Notes: generated from the sequence alone by a model not told the origin. Counted from the first letter of the stretch, positions 33,097 to 41,505 are shown. The stretch: 64,000 nucleotides of DNA from Ruminiclostridium sp. (GCA_022792035.1 JAAWAE010000036.1:18378-82377); one strand, 5' to 3'. A program made the numbers and translations.

Positions 33097-36000
33097 TCAG
33101 CTCAGGATCTCGTCCAGCGTGTCCAGGAGCTTTTCTATGTCAATGGGCTTTGCAATGTGTCCGTTCATCCCGCACTGCAGCGCCGCCCGTTTGTCCTCTT
33201 CAAACGCGTTGGCTGTCATGGCCAGGATGGGCAGCGACGCCACCGCCTTGTTCTCCATGGCGCGGATGGCACGGGTGGCCTCATAGCCATCCATCACCGG
33301 CATCTGTACATCCATGAGGACCAGATCGTAGTCACCGGGCTTGGCGTTTTTCAGCTTGTTCACCGCCACTTGTCCATTCTCCGCAATCTCCGTGGTGAAG
33401 CCTGCCTCGGTGAGGATGGCTACGGCGATTTCCTGGTTGAGCTCGTTGTCCTCAGTGAGGAGGATGTGCCCGTTGTGCAGACGGTCCGGACCCCTGCGGG
33501 GGCGCTCCGCGTCCGAATCCCCTTCCACCACCGAGTGCAGGCAGGCCCGCAGCTCCGAGCAGAAGAGGGGTTTGCTGCAGAAGGCCGTAACCCCGGCTTC
33601 CCGGGCCTCCTCCTCGATATCCGCCCAATCGTAGGCGGTGAGGACGATGATGGGCACGTCTTCCTCGGTCTCCTTGCGGATGCGTCGGGCCACCTCGACC
33701 CCGTTCATGTCCGGCATCAGCCAGTCGATGAGGTAGACGCTGTAGTTGTCGTTGCGCATGATCGCCTGACGGGTCCGCAGCACCGCTTCCCGTCCGGACA
33801 TGGTCCACTCAGCCCGCAGCCCCATCTGCTGGAGCATATAGGATACGCTGTCACAGGTGTTGAAGTCATCGTCCACCACCAAGGCCCGACAATTCTTCAG
33901 CTTAGGGATCACCTGGGACTCTTTGGCACGCGCCCCCAGACGGAAAGTGAAGGTGACGATGAATTCCGTCCCCACCCCCTGCTCACTGCGCACTTCGATG
34001 GTCCCGTTCATCATGTCTACGATATTCTTTGTGATGGCCATGCCAAGGCCAGTGCCCTGGATGCCGCTGATGGTAGAGTTGCGCTCACGCTCGAAGGGTT
34101 CGAAAATGTGTTCCACGAACTCTTGGCTCATACCGATGCCGGTATCCTTGATGTAAAATTCATAGTTGGCAAAGCCGTCAGGCGCACCAGTCTTCTCCGT
34201 GATGCGGATGCTGACGATCCCTCCGGGGCCGGTGTACTTGATACAGTTGCTCAGAAGGTTCAGCAGGACCTGATTCAGGCGCAGCTTGTCGCAGAAAATC
34301 TCCTCGTCCAAAACGTCCACAGTATCGATGAACAAGTCCAGCTGCTTGGCCCGGATGTCCCCCTGGATGATGCTGCGCAGACCGTGGAGGATGTCCGGCA
34401 GGCTGCACTGGTTCTCCTCCAGGTGCATCTTCCCGCTCTCAATGCGGCTCATGTCCAGGACATCGTTGATGAGGCTCACCAGATGGTTGCCGGAGGTCAG
34501 GATCTTCTTCAGGTATTCCTCCACCTGCTCCTTCTGGTCGATATGGGTGATAGCCAGGGTGGTGAAGCCTACAATCGCATTCATGGGGGTGCGGATGTCG
34601 AGGGACATATTGGACAGGAAGACGCTCTTGGCCTTGCTGGCCCGGTTGGCTTGGAAGAGGGCATCCTCTAAAAGGCTCTTTTTCTGCATCTCTTTCCGGG
34701 TCTCATCGTCCACATTGAGAAAACCTAGTACGACGCCGCACTCCTGCTCCCAGTCCCCCGTCCGGACGACCTTCATCTGGAAATAACGGATTTCATTGCC
34801 GCAGAAGGTGCGATAGTTGAAATAGTATTGTTTCTTGTCTGCCAGCTCCCGGCACAGGGTCTCCCGGCTGCAAAGCTGACGCATGGTTTCCTGATCATCT
34901 TTGTAGACACAAGTGTCGATGTATGCCTGCATACACGTCTCGAGCTGCAGGGGCTTTCCGAACAAATCCTCCAGCACACCGAACTCGCAGGAACTGATCC
35001 GCAGGGAGGCACCCTTCCCAGTGCTCAGATCGAAGACGCAGACCAAGTTGTAATCCTCGCTGAGAGCGTGGATCAGCTCCATCTGCTGGCGTTCCTTCTG
35101 CATCTCCCGCAGCTTTTGATCGGTGCAGTCCAGGAGCAGACGCTGGAAGAAGAGCTCTCCGTTCTCCTCCACCACCTTGATGTTGCCCATAACGTGGGTA
35201 ATCGCGCCGCTGTCCTTTTGATGGACGCGGTACTCCACACTGACAGAATCCCCCACCTCATTGAGCTTGTGGATGGCCTCCAACAGCATATCCTTGTCCT
35301 CGTCCACAACAGAAGCCGCCACCATATCAAACCCGTCGGCGTTCATCTCCTCCCGGGAACTGTAGCCCAGAAGCTTCAATGCCGCCCGGTTGACACTGAG
35401 GATGTGGGAACCGTCCATACTGTGGCAGACCATGCCGCAGTCCATAGAGGTGAAGATCATCTCCATGGTCTGATTCTGGCGGACGATCTCCTGCTTATAG
35501 GCCCGCTCCTGGGTTATGTCAATGGCTACGCCTACGGTGCCCATAACGCTGCCATCCACATTATAAAGGGGGGATTTATAGGTGGTCAGCAACCGTGTCC
35601 CCTCACCGGTCTGGACGATCTCTTCCGAGATCTTGGTCTGACGGCTCTCCATCACGATACGTTCGGATTCAATGCACACCGGGTCGTCATACTCCACATC
35701 CCAGATGTAGGCATGACCCTGACCCTCGACTTGCTCCTTCGTCTTCTTCACCGTGCTGCAAAAGCTGTCGTTTACCTTTTCATGAATCCCGTTCTTATTT
35801 TTGTACCAGACGAGATTGGGCACACTGTTGATGGTGGCTTCCAAATATTGGCTGGTCTGCCAAAAGTCCTTCTCCTGCTTCCACGCCTGCTGGAGGCGCT
35901 GGAAACGAAAGCGCAGCTCCGCCTGGGACAGCGGGGTATGCCACAAGTCCTGGAGTTTTGGCAGATAGGGATCCAGCCCCTGCCCTTGGGGCGCCAACAG

Positions 36001-36231
36001 AATCAGCTGGGCCTGGGCCCGCTTTCCTTTCAGCAGGGCTTCCAGCCGGCTGGCCCCTAAAGCGCGCCAGTCGGCCAAGATCACATCGGCCCGGGCCATG
36101 GGGCCAGGTTCCGGGACGCTGCTCTCTGTAAAGCTATGGTCAAAGCCTGCAAGGGGCGCAATCCCCCTGAGCTGAACGGTCAGTTCCGTTGGACATCCTA
36201 TAAAATAAAAGTGGATTTGGCAGTGATACAT
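33097..36231 (-). CDS. Multi-PAS hybrid histidine kinase lacking the catalytic histidine
   Basis: I start at 36231 (MYHCQIHFYF) behind GGAGGAAG, giving 1044 residues. Order: a receiver-like N-terminal domain (1-110), PAS domains (about 125-245 and 255-375, perhaps a third to 510), HisKA, HATPase_c (N box LNLLSNCIKYT, G1 DTGIGM, G2 GTGLGM) and two receivers (LIDWLMPDMNG and LVLMDVQMPVMDG). The H box reads FLSNMSLDIRTPMNAIVGF, where related proteins have SHDIRTP. Leu 544 (CTC) replaces the phospho-acceptor His. The ATP site and receiver Asp residues look intact. It cannot autophosphorylate in the usual way; it may be a pseudokinase or decayed. Confidence 0.88.
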   Translation of the reverse strand: MYHCQIHFYFIGCPTELTVQLRGIAPLAGFDHSFTESSVPEPGPMARADVILADWRALGASRLEALLKGKRAQAQLILLAPQGQGLDPYLPKLQDLWHTPLSQAELRFRFQRLQQAWKQEKDFWQTSQYLEATINSVPNLVWYKNKNGIHEKVNDSFCSTVKKTKEQVEGQGHAYIWDVEYDDPVCIESERIVMESRQTKISEEIVQTGEGTRLLTTYKSPLYNVDGSVMGTVGVAIDITQERAYKQEIVRQNQTMEMIFTSMDCGMVCHSMDGSHILSVNRAALKLLGYSSREEMNADGFDMVAASVVDEDKDMLLEAIHKLNEVGDSVSVEYRVHQKDSGAITHVMGNIKVVEENGELFFQRLLLDCTDQKLREMQKERQQMELIHALSEDYNLVCVFDLSTGKGASLRISSCEFGVLEDLFGKPLQLETCMQAYIDTCVYKDDQETMRQLCSRETLCRELADKKQYYFNYRTFCGNEIRYFQMKVVRTGDWEQECGVVLGFLNVDDETRKEMQKKSLLEDALFQANRASKAKSVFLSNMSLDIRTPMNAIVGFTTLAITHIDQKEQVEEYLKKILTSGNHLVSLINDVLDMSRIESGKMHLEENQCSLPDILHGLRSIIQGDIRAKQLDLFIDTVDVLDEEIFCDKLRLNQVLLNLLSNCIKYTGPGGIVSIRITEKTGAPDGFANYEFYIKDTGIGMSQEFVEHIFEPFERERNSTISGIQGTGLGMAITKNIVDMMNGTIEVRSEQGVGTEFIVTFTFRLGARAKESQVIPKLKNCRALVVDDDFNTCDSVSYMLQQMGLRAEWTMSGREAVLRTRQAIMRNDNYSVYLIDWLMPDMNGVEVARRIRKETEEDVPIIVLTAYDWADIEEEAREAGVTAFCSKPLFCSELRACLHSVVEGDSDAERPRRGPDRLHNGHILLTEDNELNQEIAVAILTEAGFTTEIAENGQVAVNKLKNAKPGDYDLVLMDVQMPVMDGYEATRAIRAMENKAVASLPILAMTANAFEEDKRAALQCGMNGHIAKPIDIEKLLDTLDEILS

Positions 36232-36330
36232 AGATTCTTCCTCCCGCTGCGAAAGCCCCAGGCCCGTCTCCCTGGCACAGCCTTGGCTCACCGGTCTTGG
36301 TCTGAGGGACCAGCAATCGGTCTCTTTCCT
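36232..36330 (-). other. Structured leader of the kinase operon
   Basis: About 100 bases separate the promoter from the kinase start. On the minus strand they can form several hairpins: GGTC-cctca-GACC, AGCC-aa-GGCT and CCAGG-gagacggg-CCTGG. I cannot match them to a known riboswitch class. It may be an unrecognised leader RNA or simply GC-rich spacer. Confidence 0.35.
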
Positions 36331-36333
36331 TCT

Positions 36334-36362
36334 ATTTTATCAATCGTAAAGCCACCTGTCAA
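36334..36362 (-). promoter_or_regulatory. Sigma-A promoter of the kinase-fapA operon
   Basis: TTGACA (36362-36357), a 17-base spacer and TAAAAT (36339-36334) on the minus strand form a near-consensus promoter, about 100 bases upstream of the kinase start. Confidence 0.8.
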
Positions 36363-36394
36363 CATGAGACGGCGCAGCAGCGGCAGAAACCCTA

Positions 36395-36433
36395 AAAAAT
36401 CCCCGCGTGGACGGTGCTCACGCGAGGAGTTTT
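36395..36433 (-). terminator. Rho-independent terminator after pilT
   Basis: On the minus strand TCCTCGCGTG-agcaccgtc-CACGCGGGGA is followed by TTTTTT. It closes the pilus-like operon. Confidence 0.85.
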
Positions 36434-36447
36434 CAGCTTCTTTCTTC

Positions 36448-37506
36448 TTATCCCAAGCGCCGCTGGAGCTGCTCCGGGTGGTCGGAGCTGGACAGCGCCG
36501 TCTCCTTGGAGATCCGCCCTGCCTTATACAGCGAGAAAATGGACTGATCCATGGAAATCATCCCCTCCGCGCCGCCGGCGGCAATGGCGTTGTCAATCTG
36601 GTGGCTCTTGCTGTCCCGGATCAGACTGCGGATGCCGTTGTTGACGTGCATCACCTCAAAGGCCGGGGCCAGCTTCCCGTCCACGGTCTGCAGCAGCTGC
36701 TGGGACACCATGGTGTGCAGAACCATGCTCAGCTGGATGCGGACCTGGGCCTGCTGGTCACTGGGGAAGGCGTCCACGATGCGGTCCACTGTGTTTACCG
36801 CCCCCTGGGTGTGGAGGGTGGCGATGAGGAGATGGCCCGTCTCCGCTGCGGTCATGGCAGTGCGGATGGTCTCCGGGTCCCGCATCTCCCCCAAGAGCAC
36901 CACGTCCGGGGCCTGGCGCAGACAGGCGCGAAGGGCGGAGTTGTAGTCCTCAGTGTCAATGGAGATCTCCCGCTGGCTGACGATGCTCTTATAATTGCGG
37001 TGGAGATATTCGATGGGGTTCTCCATGGTGATGATGTGGCACTCCCGGTCCCGGTTGATCTGGTCGATGATGCAGGCCTGGGTGGTGGACTTGCCGCTGC
37101 CGGCAGTGCCCGTGACCAAAATCATGCCGTGGCGGACCTGGGAGAGCTTGATGACTTCTTCCGGAATCCCCATCTCCTGCCAGTCCGGGATGCCGAAGGC
37201 CACCACCCGGATCACCGCCGCCATGGAACCTCTCTGCCGGTATGTGTTGGCCCGGAAGCGGGCCAAGCCCGGCAGGGCAAAGGAGAAGTCATCGTCTCCC
37301 CGACCCATGAACAGGTCCATAGAGCGGCCTGCTCGAGCGTAGAGATCCGTAATCAGCCGTTCCGTATCCGAAGGCATCATCCGCTCCTCGCCGATGGGGC
37401 AGAGCCGTTGATCCAGCTTCTGGCACACCGGACTGCCGGCGATGATGAACAAATCGGAGGCGTTGTCCTCCACAGAGCGGGTCAAATAGTCCAGCAATTC
37501 TGCCAT
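36448..37506 (-). CDS. pilT: Type IV pilus retraction-type ATPase PilT
   Basis: The 352-residue cytoplasmic ATPase has the PilT layout: an N-terminal domain (NASDLFIIAGSPV), Walker A GTAGSGKSTT (the usual first residues are GPTG), an Asp box, Walker B VVLLGEMRDPETI, a His box (IATLHTQGAVNTVDRIV) and an AIRNLIRE-like motif near the end (GIRSLIRDSKSHQI). PilT powers pilus retraction in classical systems. No PilB extension ATPase is in this window, so this may be the locus's only motor. It is the last gene of the operon, 10 bases after a small membrane protein gene. Confidence 0.92.
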   Translation of the reverse strand: MAELLDYLTRSVEDNASDLFIIAGSPVCQKLDQRLCPIGEERMMPSDTERLITDLYARAGRSMDLFMGRGDDDFSFALPGLARFRANTYRQRGSMAAVIRVVAFGIPDWQEMGIPEEVIKLSQVRHGMILVTGTAGSGKSTTQACIIDQINRDRECHIITMENPIEYLHRNYKSIVSQREISIDTEDYNSALRACLRQAPDVVLLGEMRDPETIRTAMTAAETGHLLIATLHTQGAVNTVDRIVDAFPSDQQAQVRIQLSMVLHTMVSQQLLQTVDGKLAPAFEVMHVNNGIRSLIRDSKSHQIDNAIAAGGAEGMISMDQSIFSLYKAGRISKETALSSSDHPEQLQRRLG

Positions 37507-37516
37507 GTCGTTCCTC

Positions 37517-37951
37517 CTATTCCCCGTCCCAAACCGTCAGGCTGTCGTCGATGGACCAGTCGCCGGTGGGGACGGCCTGCCAGCGCCGGACCATATACTC
37601 CTCGCCCCGAAACTCCACCGTGACCCTGAGTGTCTGGGTCTCGGAGATGGGACAGTCGTAGGAATAACTCACATCCCCGGCGTCGTTGATCTTCTTACTT
37701 TTTATTTTGATGTCCTTGGACACCGTCTCACCGCTGCGCAGCTGAGCCAGGACCTCCTGGGCCTTGCTGTCAGCGTTGTAATATTCTTCTACAGATCGGG
37801 CCGAAATTTGGCTGAGCCGTCCGTCGGCCCGGACGGTGGAGAGGCTCAGCAGCGCGAACACCGTCAGGCACAGCACGGCGAACACCACCAGCAGAGAGGC
37901 CCCGCCGATGGCCGGAGGCGAGATGCGCCCGTCCTCTTTCTTAGCTGCCAT
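37517..37951 (-). CDS. Small membrane-anchored pilus-locus protein
   Basis: This 144-residue protein has one N-terminal helix (ASLLVVFAVLCLTVFALLSL) followed by an extracytoplasmic domain with a YNADSKAQEVLAQLRSG segment. It has a single-helix pseudopilin-like layout but no clear prepilin peptidase site (no GFTLIE-type motif). It overlaps the previous gene by 11 bases and precedes pilT by 10, so it belongs to the pilus-like operon. I infer a minor pilin or assembly role from position only. Confidence 0.7.
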   Translation of the reverse strand: MAAKKEDGRISPPAIGGASLLVVFAVLCLTVFALLSLSTVRADGRLSQISARSVEEYYNADSKAQEVLAQLRSGETVSKDIKIKSKKINDAGDVSYSYDCPISETQTLRVTVEFRGEEYMVRRWQAVPTGDWSIDDSLTVWDGE

Positions 37952-38372
37952 GGATGCTCACCTCCTGCCATGCCGCCTCCAGGCGGAACAGTTCCGTTTC
38001 CTCCTGTTCGTCCCGCAGCCACACGGCGGCCCGGCCCAGACCGGGCTGGTCCTCCTCCAGGCGGGTGACGCCCAGGGTATAGCGCATGGTATCCTCTGCC
38101 GGAGTCCAATCCTTGGCATAGTCCACCATCAGGGAATCCGAGTCATATGTATCAGCGCCCAGCAGTTTGGCAGCTTGGGCGAAGTCACCCTTGGAAGCCC
38201 GGATGGCCTCCGCTGCGTTCTGGCACAGGGACACGGCTTGGTCCCGGTCCACAATCTGCTGGGAGAGCTGGTCGGACTTCACAAAAGCCTGCATACACAG
38301 CGCCGCCGCCAAGGCGAACACCAGCAGCATGACCATCTGCTCCATGAGCACCAAAGGCGCTTTGCTCCTCAT
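37941..38372 (-). CDS. Pseudopilin-like membrane protein
   Basis: The 143-residue protein begins MRSKAPLVLMEQMVMLLVFALAAALCMQAF. That is a short basic start, a Glu just before a long hydrophobic helix and then a soluble domain with two Cys. It is reminiscent of pilins but without the standard cleavage motif. The start overlaps the stop of the DUF4860 gene (ATGA). I infer a minor pilin-like component of the same system. Confidence 0.7.
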   Translation of the reverse strand: MRSKAPLVLMEQMVMLLVFALAAALCMQAFVKSDQLSQQIVDRDQAVSLCQNAAEAIRASKGDFAQAAKLLGADTYDSDSLMVDYAKDWTPAEDTMRYTLGVTRLEEDQPGLGRAAVWLRDEQEETELFRLEAAWQEVSIHGS

Positions 38373-38860
38373 GCCGCCGCCCCCCTCTCACTGCGCAGGG
38401 ACAGCAGCAGCTCCGCTTCCCTGCCCTCCTGGGTGGTCAGGGACAGCTTCAATACCCCTCGGGACAGCTCCGCCGACAGAGACTGGGCCGGCATGATCTC
38501 CTCTCCGTCCGCCGGGGAGACCTCATTGCTGGCGGCACAGAAGAGCTCCTTCAGATGACCCTCGTCCACATAGACATAGGTCACATAGTCCGCTCCGTCA
38601 ATCTCTTCCCGCAGGAGCAGGGCGTCCCTGCCGTCAAAGTCCTCCACGCTGACCCCGTTGATCCGGTCAGCCTGACGCACTCTGGCCGCCAGATATTGGG
38701 CGCAGACCCGGTAATCATAAGCCGCCTGATCCCGGTCCGTCAAGGCCCGGTACGTATTGGCCCCCGTCAGCAGCACTGCCATCAGACAGACGGCGAACAC
38801 GCCAAAAAGCAGCAGGGCCAGCAGACCCTCTAATTGATGTTTTTGCCCACTTCTTGTCAT
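38369..38860 (-). CDS. DUF4860-like pilus-locus protein
   Basis: The 163-residue protein (MTRSGQKHQLEGLLALLLFGVFAVCLMAVLL) has one N-terminal helix preceded by an EGLL segment and a soluble domain with YRVCAQYLAARVRQAD and YVDEGHLKELFCAA. It resembles DUF4860, a clostridial family found next to pilC-like genes; the function is unknown. It is preceded by a GC-rich hairpin in the 95-base gap after the 107-residue protein gene, which might attenuate transcription. Confidence 0.7.
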   Translation of the reverse strand: MTRSGQKHQLEGLLALLLFGVFAVCLMAVLLTGANTYRALTDRDQAAYDYRVCAQYLAARVRQADRINGVSVEDFDGRDALLLREEIDGADYVTYVYVDEGHLKELFCAASNEVSPADGEEIMPAQSLSAELSRGVLKLSLTTQEGREAELLLSLRSERGAAA

Positions 38861-38955
38861 TTTTCATAGCCTCAAGCTCTTAAAAATGTCACAGCTTCAA
38901 GAAAAGGCAGGGGACAGCGCGACCTCGCGCGGCCCCCCTCCTTATCCGTTACGGG

Positions 38956-39279
38956 TCAGGACCCGGTCCCCTGCACCGGCACCACCGTGATATCCGGCAT
39001 CAGGTTTTGGGCAATGGCCACGTAATGCACCGTGCAATGCGTCTCGTCGATCTGCAGGCCGAAGCGCTCCTGAAGGGCCTCCAGGCTGGGGGGATAGACC
39101 CCCTCCGCCGCGTAGCAGGCTACGCTGCTGCGGCGCACCGCTTCTTCTACCTGCTTGAGCTGCTCCTGGGCCTGTCCGCTGCCCAGCTCGTCCAGGGCGG
39201 TGGAAAAAAACAATAAAACCACCGCCACCGCCAGCACCGGCAGGGCCATTCGCAGCAGGTTCTTCCATCTTTTTTTCAT
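38956..39279 (-). CDS. Small single-helix protein of the pilus-like operon
   Basis: The 107-residue protein has a basic start (MKKRWKNLLRM), one helix (ALPVLAVAVVLLFFSTAL) and a short soluble part with EEAVRRSSVACYAAEGVYPPSLEALQERFGL. That is the kind of segment seen after the N-terminal helix of type II secretion and pilus pseudopilins. It begins 4 bases after pilC. The absence of a prepilin cleavage motif leaves the exact role open. Confidence 0.72.
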   Translation of the reverse strand: MKKRWKNLLRMALPVLAVAVVLLFFSTALDELGSGQAQEQLKQVEEAVRRSSVACYAAEGVYPPSLEALQERFGLQIDETHCTVHYVAIAQNLMPDITVVPVQGTGS

Positions 39280-39283
39280 GGTC

Positions 39284-40318
39284 TCACCCGATGGTACTCA
39301 TGATGTGCATCAGCGGCAGCATCACAGACAGCAGGATCAGGCCCACCAGCACCGAGCAGATCAGCACCAGTGCCGGCTCCACCCGGCTCACCATCTCCTC
39401 CACAGCGGCTTCGCTGTCTTCGGAGAGGTCCCGGGCAATCTTCTCCATGGCCATATCGGCCGAACCGCTGCGCTGACCCAGCTCCAACAGCCGGCAGGCG
39501 CTGCTGGGGAGCAGGTCGCTGCTGCGCACCGCCTCGGACAGGGAACTCCCCTCCTCCAGCTTATCGCAGCAGGACTGGCAGCGGGCCTGGGCCAGAGGCA
39601 CATCCGCCAGCAAGGTGGCTGAGAGCTCCAGCGCCTTCTCCAGCGGCAGGCCGCTGGTCATGCCCATGGACAGCGCCTGAATCAGGCGCGCGTTATTCAT
39701 ACGCCGGGAAACGCCCCGGTCTCCCCGGCTCCTGCGCCAGGAAGAGAGAATCTTGCCGCGAAAGCGGTCGCTCTGGGCAAAGGCGGCGCATAGCACCACC
39801 ACCACTGCCAGCAACACCCACAGCAAGGGCATCACAGATCCCAACCCGCGGCCCAAGGCCAGCAGGCCCCCGGCTACGCCGGTAAGCCTGCTGCCCAGGG
39901 AGATATATACATCATTGAATATGGGCAGGACCCGGATCAGGAGCACCCCGATGACCACCAGCATCAGCACCAGCATCACCGCCGGATACAGCAGCGCGCT
40001 GCGCACCTGACGCTCCAGGCGCATCCTGCGCTCGTAGTACTGGGACAGCCCGGCCAGGGCCTCCTCGGTGCGGCCGGTCTCCTCCCCCACCTGGATCAGT
40101 CCGCAAACGTAGGCAGGGAAGCGTCCGCTCTGCCGCAGGCACTCCGAGAGCGGTGCGCCCAGGTCAGCCTGTTCTGCCATGCCCTCCAGCAGGTCCTGGT
40201 AGGCGCCCTCCTGGCCCAGAAGGGCCAGGGCGTCGCCTACGCTGACACCAGCGTGGAGGAGCAGATACAGTTCCATGGTCAAACCGGAGAGTTCCCGGTT
40301 CGTGATCGTCTTTGCCAT
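39284..40318 (-). CDS. pilC: Type IV pilus/type II secretion inner-membrane platform protein (PilC/GspF)
   Basis: The 344-residue protein has two GspF domains. The first contains DLGAPLSECLRQSGRFPAYVCGLIQVGEETGRTEEAL and the second contains SLSEAVRSSDLLPSSACRLLELGQRSGSADMAM. Three membrane helices follow the family pattern, ending VGLILLSVMLPLMHIM. PilC is the inner-membrane base that couples the motor ATPase to pilin assembly. It lies 11 bases after a transglutaminase-like lipoprotein gene and ahead of the pilin-like genes. Confidence 0.9.
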   Translation of the reverse strand: MAKTITNRELSGLTMELYLLLHAGVSVGDALALLGQEGAYQDLLEGMAEQADLGAPLSECLRQSGRFPAYVCGLIQVGEETGRTEEALAGLSQYYERRMRLERQVRSALLYPAVMLVLMLVVIGVLLIRVLPIFNDVYISLGSRLTGVAGGLLALGRGLGSVMPLLWVLLAVVVVLCAAFAQSDRFRGKILSSWRRSRGDRGVSRRMNNARLIQALSMGMTSGLPLEKALELSATLLADVPLAQARCQSCCDKLEEGSSLSEAVRSSDLLPSSACRLLELGQRSGSADMAMEKIARDLSEDSEAAVEEMVSRVEPALVLICSVLVGLILLSVMLPLMHIMSTIG

Positions 40319-40329
40319 CGTGCAGGATC

Positions 40330-41334
40330 TTAGTAGAGGTACTTGGTGGTGTAGTTGCTGCCGTCACCCACGTACTGCTGAATCGCCGCACTGTTTTTGC
40401 TGGAAGAGATGAAGGTGGGGTCCATCCGCTGCCAGGAGGTGCCGTCAAAGAAGATGGCGCCGTCCACCCAGCCGCTCTCCTCGGTATAGACGCTGACCCA
40501 GGCATGGTATGCCTGACCGGCGTAGCCCACCACCAGCTTGCAGGGGATATCCTGGCTGCGCAGCATCCCGGTCATCAGGGCGGCATAGTCGAAGCAGATG
40601 CCCTTGCCCTCAGCCAGGGTGGTATCCAGGACAGGCAGATAGCCGGACTTCACCGTAGCGGCCTTCTGGCTGTCATAGGTGATGTGGGAGACCACAAAGT
40701 CATAGACCTTCTGCACCTTTTTCAAGGTGTCCGTCTCCCCGCTGGTGAGCTCCGCGGCCTTGGCCACGGTGTTCTTGGCCACACCATAGTCTACATACTG
40801 GTTGGGATAGAGGAAGGGGCCGAACTCGTTGGCCAGAGTCACGTCAAAGGACTCGGACAGAACGGTGGCATAGCGGTCGCTCTCGATGTTCTCGAAAACC
40901 GTCACCTGATACTTCCCGTTGCCGTCGGACAGGGGGAAGGTGGTCCAGGTGTCCGCCTTCAGGTCATAGGTGTAAGTGGTCTTTGCCGTCACCTGGACCT
41001 TCAGCCGCTTTCCGGAGGCAGAGGAGCTGGTGATCATGATATAACCATCCTTGGCGTTGGAATAATCGATGGTAGCCTGATCGCTCTTCTTAGCCTGGGT
41101 CCCGGGGGCCGTGGGCTTGAGGTTGCCAGATTGTACGGGCTGAGGTGCGTCAGCCAGTGCTACCGCCTCGTCGCTGATTTTAGCCACTTCCACCACAGGC
41201 GAGACGTCGATATACATCGACTCAGAGTCGTTCTCCTGGGCCGGCTGGGACGCGCTTTCGTCCTGTGTGCCGCAGCCTGCCAGCAGCATCAGCAACATAG
41301 AGGCCAGGAGAACCAATGAAAGTTTTTTCTTCAT
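40330..41334 (-). CDS. Transglutaminase-like lipoprotein
   Basis: I start at MKKKLSLVLL (41334), where GGAGG is 8 bases upstream; 334 residues. The signal peptide ends LLMLLAGC (lipid Cys about 21). A Ser/Gly linker and a beta-domain precede a transglutaminase-like core with Cys 247 (GKGICFDYAALM), His 277 (AYHAWVSVY) and Asp 305 (RMDPTF), a complete catalytic triad. Such surface proteins act as cysteine proteases or cross-linkers. It opens the pilus-like operon, so processing or cross-linking of surface fibres is a reasonable but untested idea. Confidence 0.88.
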   Translation of the reverse strand: MKKKLSLVLLASMLLMLLAGCGTQDESASQPAQENDSESMYIDVSPVVEVAKISDEAVALADAPQPVQSGNLKPTAPGTQAKKSDQATIDYSNAKDGYIMITSSSASGKRLKVQVTAKTTYTYDLKADTWTTFPLSDGNGKYQVTVFENIESDRYATVLSESFDVTLANEFGPFLYPNQYVDYGVAKNTVAKAAELTSGETDTLKKVQKVYDFVVSHITYDSQKAATVKSGYLPVLDTTLAEGKGICFDYAALMTGMLRSQDIPCKLVVGYAGQAYHAWVSVYTEESGWVDGAIFFDGTSWQRMDPTFISSSKNSAAIQQYVGDGSNYTTKYLY

Positions 41335-41360
41335 ATACATTTCCTCCCTTAGACGATGTT

Positions 41361-41403
41361 TGGAAGCTATACCCGCTGTGCACGCAAACAGGTACAGCTT
41401 CCA
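41361..41403 (-). other. Strong leader hairpin before the pilus-like operon
   Basis: On the minus strand TGGAAGCTGTACC pairs with GGGTATAGCTTCCA (one wobble) around a 17-base loop. It lies in the untranslated leader between promoter and first gene and has no T-run, so it is not a terminator. It may be a protein- or ligand-binding element, or stabilise the mRNA. Confidence 0.5.
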
Positions 41404-41408
41404 TGGGC

Positions 41409-41437
41409 ATTTTACCATAGAGGATATGACAAAGCAA
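41409..41437 (-). promoter_or_regulatory. Sigma-A promoter of the pilus-like operon
   Basis: TTGCTT (41437-41432), a 17-base spacer and TAAAAT (41414-41409) on the minus strand would give a leader of about 70 bases containing the 41361-41403 hairpin. Confidence 0.6.
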
Positions 41438-41505
41438 GCACATTTTTCTTTCTTTTCTGCCTATCTATATCCTATGAATTCCCTCCCTTTTGTGCTACTT
41501 TTCGC

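Noticed and set aside
33043-34671. 542-codon plus-strand ORF opposite the hybrid kinase
   Set aside because: Antisense shadow over receiver and kinase domains; no SD and no family motifs.
38861-38955. GC-rich hairpin between the 107-residue and DUF4860 genes as a terminator
   Set aside because: The stem is imperfect and the T-run is interrupted (TGCCTTTTCTT); kept only as a possible attenuator.
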